Below, piece after piece: positions 60,777-64,000 of a stretch of 64,000 bases of DNA. Positions within the stretch are counted from its first letter, which is position 1, and every line of letters begins with the position of its first letter. The notes under the pieces are model-generated. The model was not told the origin of the DNA and made no database searches. It worked only from the letters and a program-made list of their open reading frames with translations. The stretch is from NCBI RefSeq assembly GCF_018131075.1, contig NZ_JAFCLS010000023.1, positions 62,001 to 126,000 of the forward strand, given 5' to 3'. This DNA is from Bradyrhizobium sp. JYMT SZCCT0428. Its GTDB lineage: Bacteria; Pseudomonadota; Alphaproteobacteria; Rhizobiales; Xanthobacteraceae. The position numbers were made by a program, and so were the translations under genes.

Positions 60777-60867
60777 AGCGTGTATCACCGCGCAACCCTT
60801 GGCCCACATCGGTGATGAGAACGCCGGTCGCGCTCCCGCCTTCCTCTGGAATGGAAAGGAGCGCGCC

Positions 60868-61068
60868 ATGAGTACACGGCGACGTTTCAAACACCTTCTA
60901 TCCCTTAATGAACGACTTGAGCAGGAAGCCGCGCGCTTGCGCGCTCAGGCTGAACAACTGCCCTATGGGCCGGAGCGCGATAAACTCATGCGCAAGGCCC
61001 GGCATTTGGAAACTGCAACGCATGTCGATGAGTGGCTTTCATCGCCCGGCCTGCAGGCTCCGCTTTGA
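60868..61068 (+). CDS. Small helical protein, 66 aa
   Basis: ATG preceded by GGAAAGGAG. 'MSTRRRFKHLLSLNERLEQE' and 'AARLRAQAEQLPYGPERDKLM' then 'RKARHLETATHVDEWLSSPG' form an amphipathic helical protein of a type that recurs in Bradyrhizobium. Overlaps the next start by four bases (TTGA). Confidence 0.72.
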   Translation: MSTRRRFKHLLSLNERLEQEAARLRAQAEQLPYGPERDKLMRKARHLETATHVDEWLSSPGLQAPL

Positions 61069-61274
61069 GCAAGAAGCCGCCACCGATCCTGGTCCATGTG
61101 GAAAGCCCAACAGCGTTTTCTGGCAAGGGAAGCATTATCATCCTTGAGCTAATGGATGAGGCTGCTGCTCTAAAGGTCGCGCGCAAAATTGCTGACGAAA
61201 CCGGCCGCCGCGTGACGGTGCGGAATGCCGATAGGGCATTGATAGCGACCATTTCCGCCGCGAAAATCCAATAG
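61065..61274 (+). CDS. Small alpha/beta protein, 69 aa, coupled
   Basis: TTG start overlapping the preceding stop. 'PILVHVESPTAFSGKGSIIIL', 'DEAAALKVARKIADETGRRVTVRNADRAL' and 'IATISAAKIQ' read as strand-helix-strand. Likely co-transcribed from the EcfG-type promoter at 60752. Function unknown. Confidence 0.68.
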   Translation: MSKKPPPILVHVESPTAFSGKGSIIILELMDEAAALKVARKIADETGRRVTVRNADRALIATISAAKIQ

Positions 61275-61316
61275 GCTCCTATTGGAACGATGCATCAGCC
61301 ACTGCATTTCAGTTCA

Positions 61317-61556
61317 ATGCCACGCTATTATTTTGATTTGCGAGAAGGCGATCAAATCGCTCCAGATGAAGAGGGGCTGGAATTCGACAGCCTGGATCAG
61401 GTCCAAGTTGAAGCCGCCCGCTCTCTTGCGGAACTGGCCCGGGACGCCATCCGACGCACTCCCCACAGCTTAAGCTATCAGAAGTCCGTCGAAGTTCGCG
61501 ACGACAACGGGCCGGTAATGGAAGCTCGGTTCACGTACAAACTTGAGAAGAAGTAA
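61317..61556 (+). CDS. DUF6894 small protein, 79 aa
   Basis: 'MPRYYFDLREGDQIAPDEEG' followed by 'LEFDSLDQVQVEAARSLAELARD' is the pattern of the widespread DUF6894 family. The end 'SVEVRDDNGPVMEARFTYKLE' also fits. An ATG at 61317 gives the family start; 61290 would add nine residues. GGAAC at 61284-61288 with CATT 16 bases later (61305-61308) could be a stress promoter. Role unknown. Confidence 0.82.
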   Translation: MPRYYFDLREGDQIAPDEEGLEFDSLDQVQVEAARSLAELARDAIRRTPHSLSYQKSVEVRDDNGPVMEARFTYKLEKK

Positions 61557-62016
61557 GGCGCCGCCTCCTCTGAGTGGCGAAGACTCAGCACTGCATGAGT
61601 GGCCTGTTTTGAATCTGCGATGGCCTAATCGGCAGAAAAAAACGGCCTCAGCGCCGCCGCGCTAGAGCCGCCAACCCGGTTGGGTTTTCGCCCGGTAGGG
61701 GCTTTAGGGGGCAGGAATCCGGGAGGGCTGAATCGACTCTTGGCGAGTGGGGAGGTTCAAAAACAATGGCCCCAGCGCCTATCGGGGGACGTGCGCTGGG
61801 GCCTTGGGGATATTGTCGATGTTTGCGACTCGACAGCCAGACAACGTCATCCCAAGCGCCGTTCCAATCACAGTGGCCTATTTGATATAGCGAGTGGCCT
61901 AATTCGGCCAGTAACCCGCCCCAGCATCGGCGGGGCTTTTTTCGTTCGCACTACTTTGCGTCGCTATCGTCTTTGCGTCGCTATCGTCGTCGTGCTGGGA
62001 ACGTTTTCTGATTAGC
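61557..62016. other. Repeat-rich intergenic region
   Basis: No gene. It holds a hairpin of eleven-base arms (GGCCCCAGCGC 61768-61778 and GCGCTGGGGCC 61793-61803). A likely terminator (CCCGCC...GGCGGGGC then TTTTTT) lies at 61914-61943, and several 'GTGGCCTA/AT' repeats occur nearby. The hairpin arm also occurs near 47809. Confidence 0.5.
61954..61987. repeat. Tandem 17-base direct repeat
   Basis: CTTTGCGTCGCTATCGT occurs twice back to back (61954-61970 and 61971-61987), followed by CGTCGTG. A simple duplication, probably by slippage. Confidence 0.85.
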
Positions 62017-62127
62017 CTAGCCAGCCTTGTACCACCCGCAGCCAAGCGGCTCGTTCCACCTCGCTAGGCGCTCTGCTTCTCTTTGAGGCTCAGCCGCTTT
62101 TGCTCTGTATTCGTCGTCGCGCGTCAT
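62017..62127 (-). CDS. Short protein related to small helical Rhizobiales proteins, 36 aa
   Basis: 'MTRDDEYRAKAAEPQREAER' then 'LARWNEPLGCGWYKAG' and TAG. The beginning matches the recurrent M-T-R-x-D-E-Y-R-x-K-A-A-E pattern of proteins about twice this length, so this may be a truncated copy. Confidence 0.38.
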   Translation of the reverse strand: MTRDDEYRAKAAEPQREAERLARWNEPLGCGWYKAG

Positions 62128-62159
62128 CGGGTGACAATGCGGGTCGCGCTGGATTTGTT

Positions 62160-62345
62160 TCAAAGTCCCGGGCGGCCTTGCTCGTCATGATAAAACCGGG
62201 CCAGCATTTGGTGCCCTGCCATAGCTCGACGTCACGACCGTCGAGTAACTGCTTGGCATGTTCCTTGGCTGTATTTTCTCATTAGGTCAACGCGGTGCTG
62301 GATATGCCCGTCCCGGCCGATCAAGTAAGCGCGATACTCTTGCAT
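62160..62345 (-). pseudogene. Small conserved gene with two frameshifts
   Basis: From ATG 62345: 'MQEYRAYLIGRDGHIQHRVD' and 'LM', then one register over 'ENTAKEHAKQLLDGRDVELWQG', then a further shift to 'LARFYHDEQGRPGL' and TGA (complement of 62160-62162). The pieces join into the common rhizobial small protein of the form M-Q-E-Y-R-A-Y-x-x-G-x-D-G-H-I. Shifts lie near 62275 and 62204. Confidence 0.5.
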
Positions 62346-62568
62346 CTGGCGTCCCCAGGATTGCGAATCTGTCCGGCATCCCGACATAGCTTAAACTACT
62401 GCGACTTTTAGGCCATGGTGCTTAAGGCTCAAGCCGCGTTGCGGGCGGGTTACGGGGTCAGGTAACTCGCGATTAATGACCTCCTTTTGGGTCGCTGACT
62501 GCAAGGAAGCCGGGCTAGCTCAAAATTTCACGTTAGTCACCCTGCCGAGCTCACCTCGTGCCCATCGC

Positions 62569-62799
62569 CTAGTCGTTGGAGATGCCGCCTTTTCCGGGGC
62601 CCACGTTCGCCTGGGAAGCCTCCCCCGGTCGCTTATAGCGCTTCGCAGCCTCTTTCCAGCGACGCTCGGCCTCCATCAGAAGGCGTTTGTCGAGGGGATG
62701 GATGTGCTTGAAACGAAGTCCTTCCGGCAGGGCGCGCTCCCCCGTCCTAGTCGCGATGGCGAAGGATATTTTCCAGAACAGATTTGTCTGTCCGCCCAC
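62569..62799 (-). CDS. Small protein, 76 aa, unknown
   Basis: The second half, 'HPLDKRLLMEAERRWKEAAK' and 'RYKRPGEASQ', is a clear charged helix; the first half ('NLFWKISFAIATRTG') is less convincing and could be out of register. No family recognised. ATG at 62799 used. Confidence 0.4.
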   Translation of the reverse strand: MGGQTNLFWKISFAIATRTGERALPEGLRFKHIHPLDKRLLMEAERRWKEAAKRYKRPGEASQANVGPGKGGISND

Positions 62800-62859
62800 C
62801 CGAATTGCCGGCGCTCCTCGGCCGAACGTAGTAACCCCTGAAAGGTCAAAAGGAAATCG

Positions 62860-63210
62860 TTATTGGTTCCATTGCCGGCGATCTCGCCCCGCTATCAGCC
62901 GCCAGACGGCGGCAACGCTTGACAGCGCAAGGCGCAAAGCGAGGACGAGTAACGTAATTTGCAGCCAGATCACGCCACCGATTTCCCGGACGACAAACTC
63001 CATTCGCGGCCCCCAGGGTGGCGGCACCGCGTCGCCGACGGCCTCGATGCCGCGTTGCATCAGTCGCTGCGCGCCCGTCAAGAGCTCGGGTTTTTGATAG
63101 AAAGCAGCGACGATCAGGACCCATGCCAGGATCACCGTGAAGGTCCGGAACGAGAGGACCTTGAACTGATACCCGAGCCCGGGGCGGCCGCTGTCGTCAA
63201 AGCGTGGCAT
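62860..63210 (-). CDS. Membrane protein, 116 aa, unknown
   Basis: Two hydrophobic helices (FRTFTVILAWVLIVAAFY and GGVIWLQITLLVLALRLALSSVAAVWRL) separated by a polar loop. An exact EcfG-type promoter lies 44 bases upstream of the ATG. Inner-membrane protein with no recognised family. Confidence 0.72.
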   Translation of the reverse strand: MPRFDDSGRPGLGYQFKVLSFRTFTVILAWVLIVAAFYQKPELLTGAQRLMQRGIEAVGDAVPPPWGPRMEFVVREIGGVIWLQITLLVLALRLALSSVAAVWRLIAGRDRRQWNQ

Positions 63211-63253
63211 TGCATATAGCCCCTCTTAATAAAATTTGGCCGCCAGTCGGGCC

Positions 63254-63279
63254 AACGTCATCTAACGGCGGCAGGTTCC
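63254..63279 (-). promoter_or_regulatory. EcfG-type general stress promoter (GGAAC-N17-CGTT)
   Basis: GGAAC (complement of 63275-63279), 17 bases, CGTT (complement of 63254-63257). Exact consensus, oriented toward the gene at 63210. Confidence 0.62.
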
Positions 63280-63437
63280 GGGACGGTAGCCGTGTGAAGT
63301 GGACGAGGCTGAGTTCTCGCGGACCACGTCGCCCGCTCATCGGCCGGAGGAACTCCCGGAAATCCGGGGCCTTTTTCTTGCAGGAACGAATTGGCCTGCA
63401 CCCGCTTTATTTTCTGGTTCTGTAGCGTGGAGTTATT

Positions 63438-63800
63438 ATGCGTAGGGTGAGTTGGACGCCTTCAATCGTGCCGAATGGCAACGATCAGACGGTCTATTTG
63501 GTAGCAGACGATTTCGGAAAAAACGGCAGCGCTTGGCGCGAAACTGATTGCGAGACCGCCGACCTCGAGACGGTAATTCAGAACTTGCTGAGCGGTGAGT
63601 ATCGCAATCCGATCCGCGTCGTCGCCTTCAATACCGCGGAGCGATGGTCCGAAGACGTCTCCGAGGACGTCGCGCACGAACTCCGCCGCCGCTGCGATCA
63701 GCAGATGCGTGACATTCCTCTACCTTTGCAAGATTTCACTGATCGATACGAGGGCCGGTACCGCGACGTGCAGCTGCCGCTGCCCATGCGCCTGGTGTGA
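63438..63800 (+). CDS. Conserved hypothetical protein, 120 aa
   Basis: 'PNGNDQTVYLVADDFGKNGSAWRETDCETADLETVIQNLLSGEY' in pieces, then 'RVVAFNTAERWSEDVSEDVAHELRRRCD' and the end 'YRDVQLPLPMRL'. The strand-helix layout and the 'V-V-A-F-N-T-A-E-R-W-S-x-D-V-S' motif recur in many Bradyrhizobium copies; function unknown. It precedes a ligase gene by four bases. Confidence 0.75.
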   Translation: MRRVSWTPSIVPNGNDQTVYLVADDFGKNGSAWRETDCETADLETVIQNLLSGEYRNPIRVVAFNTAERWSEDVSEDVAHELRRRCDQQMRDIPLPLQDFTDRYEGRYRDVQLPLPMRLV

Positions 63801-63804
63801 CCGG

Positions 63805-64000
63805 GTGGCCTTCCAGCGCAAGAAGCTCGCGGCGATCGGCGTCAAGGCGCCGAACCCGGGCTTCATTGAGCCGGCGCTGGCGACCTCGATCGAGAAGGTG
63901 CCATCCGGACAACGCTGGGTTCACGAAATCAAATTCGATAGCTATCGTGTTCAACTGCATATCGCCAATGAGGCTGCAAAGGTTTTCACCCGCAATGGAC
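63805..64000 (+). CDS. ATP-dependent DNA ligase / LigD (5' part, cut by window end)
   Basis: From GTG 63805 the frame is open to the window end (65 residues). It matches the start of a LigD-type ligase domain: 'PNPGFIEPALATSIEKVPSG', then 'RWVHEIKFDSYRVQLH' and 'AKVFTRNG'. Lys43 in 'KFDSYR' is the expected nucleophile; the usual motif is K-x-D-G-x-R, so Gly is Ser here. No phosphoesterase domain precedes it. This is the fourth ATP-dependent ligase in the window. The frame is also open a little upstream, so the start is uncertain. Confidence 0.85.
   Translation, partial: MAFQRKKLAAIGVKAPNPGFIEPALATSIEKVPSGQRWVHEIKFDSYRVQLHIANEAAKVFTRNG

Overview
The window looks like a Bradyrhizobium-type alphaproteobacterium (Nitrobacteraceae). 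The evidence is high GC, a DppBCDF-type transporter in rhizobial order, many short lineage-typical proteins (DUF2934, DUF3618, DUF6894, small coiled-coil and membrane peptides), a Ku/LigD/AlkB repair set, and repeated GGAAC-N16/17-CGTT promoters. That motif is the recognition sequence of the alphaproteobacterial general-stress sigma factor EcfG.

Layout. 1-4542: end of a peptide/nickel-type ABC transporter operon (binding protein, two permeases, fused double ATPase). 4551-7120: housekeeping-type genes (hydrolase, acyltransferase, TMEM175 channel). 7258-7313: 3' half of a tRNA-Leu(TAA) that marks the left end of an integrated element. 7504-about 16000: integrase, frameshifted excisionase-like HTH gene, TOPRIM-helicase replication protein with an inverted-repeat array behind it, terminase-like small proteins and a serine recombinase, then about 1.8 kb of decayed DNA. 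16310-19100: secreted lipocalin-like protein and broken genes (NUDIX, a small conserved gene). 19629-24642: divergent amino-sugar locus (SIS deaminase/isomerase, MurQ, a BadF kinase with an internal deletion; NagA plus an aspartokinase).

25-64 kb is a long accessory region rich in stress, repair and unknown genes. It holds a manganese catalase fused to DUF892. It also holds a compact unknown locus (28.1-32.0 kb): a SET-domain protein and a small protein run one way, and a methyltransferase, a heme-oxygenase-like diiron enzyme and a PurD-like ATP-grasp ligase run the other way from a palindromic GGAAC double promoter. A calpain-like cysteine protease follows. Next come a BrkB-family membrane protein, LigD, two stand-alone ATP-dependent ligases, DUF72, a thioredoxin-reductase-like flavoprotein, an isochorismatase-like hydrolase, AlkB and Ku. 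A four-gene membrane-anchored helical-protein operon (53.6-56.5 kb), a second BrkB protein, a phosphoglycerate-mutase-type phosphatase with NAD(P)HX dehydratase, and many very small genes lie before a further ATP ligase cut by the window end.

The unifying theme of 25-64 kb is probably an EcfG-controlled stress regulon: six exact consensus promoters sit in the right place and orientation, with about ten near matches. The other theme is gene decay or sequence error: single-base shifts break at least seven otherwise well-conserved small genes, several of them in homopolymer runs. The best candidate for an undescribed system is the SET / methyltransferase / diiron oxygenase / ATP-grasp locus.
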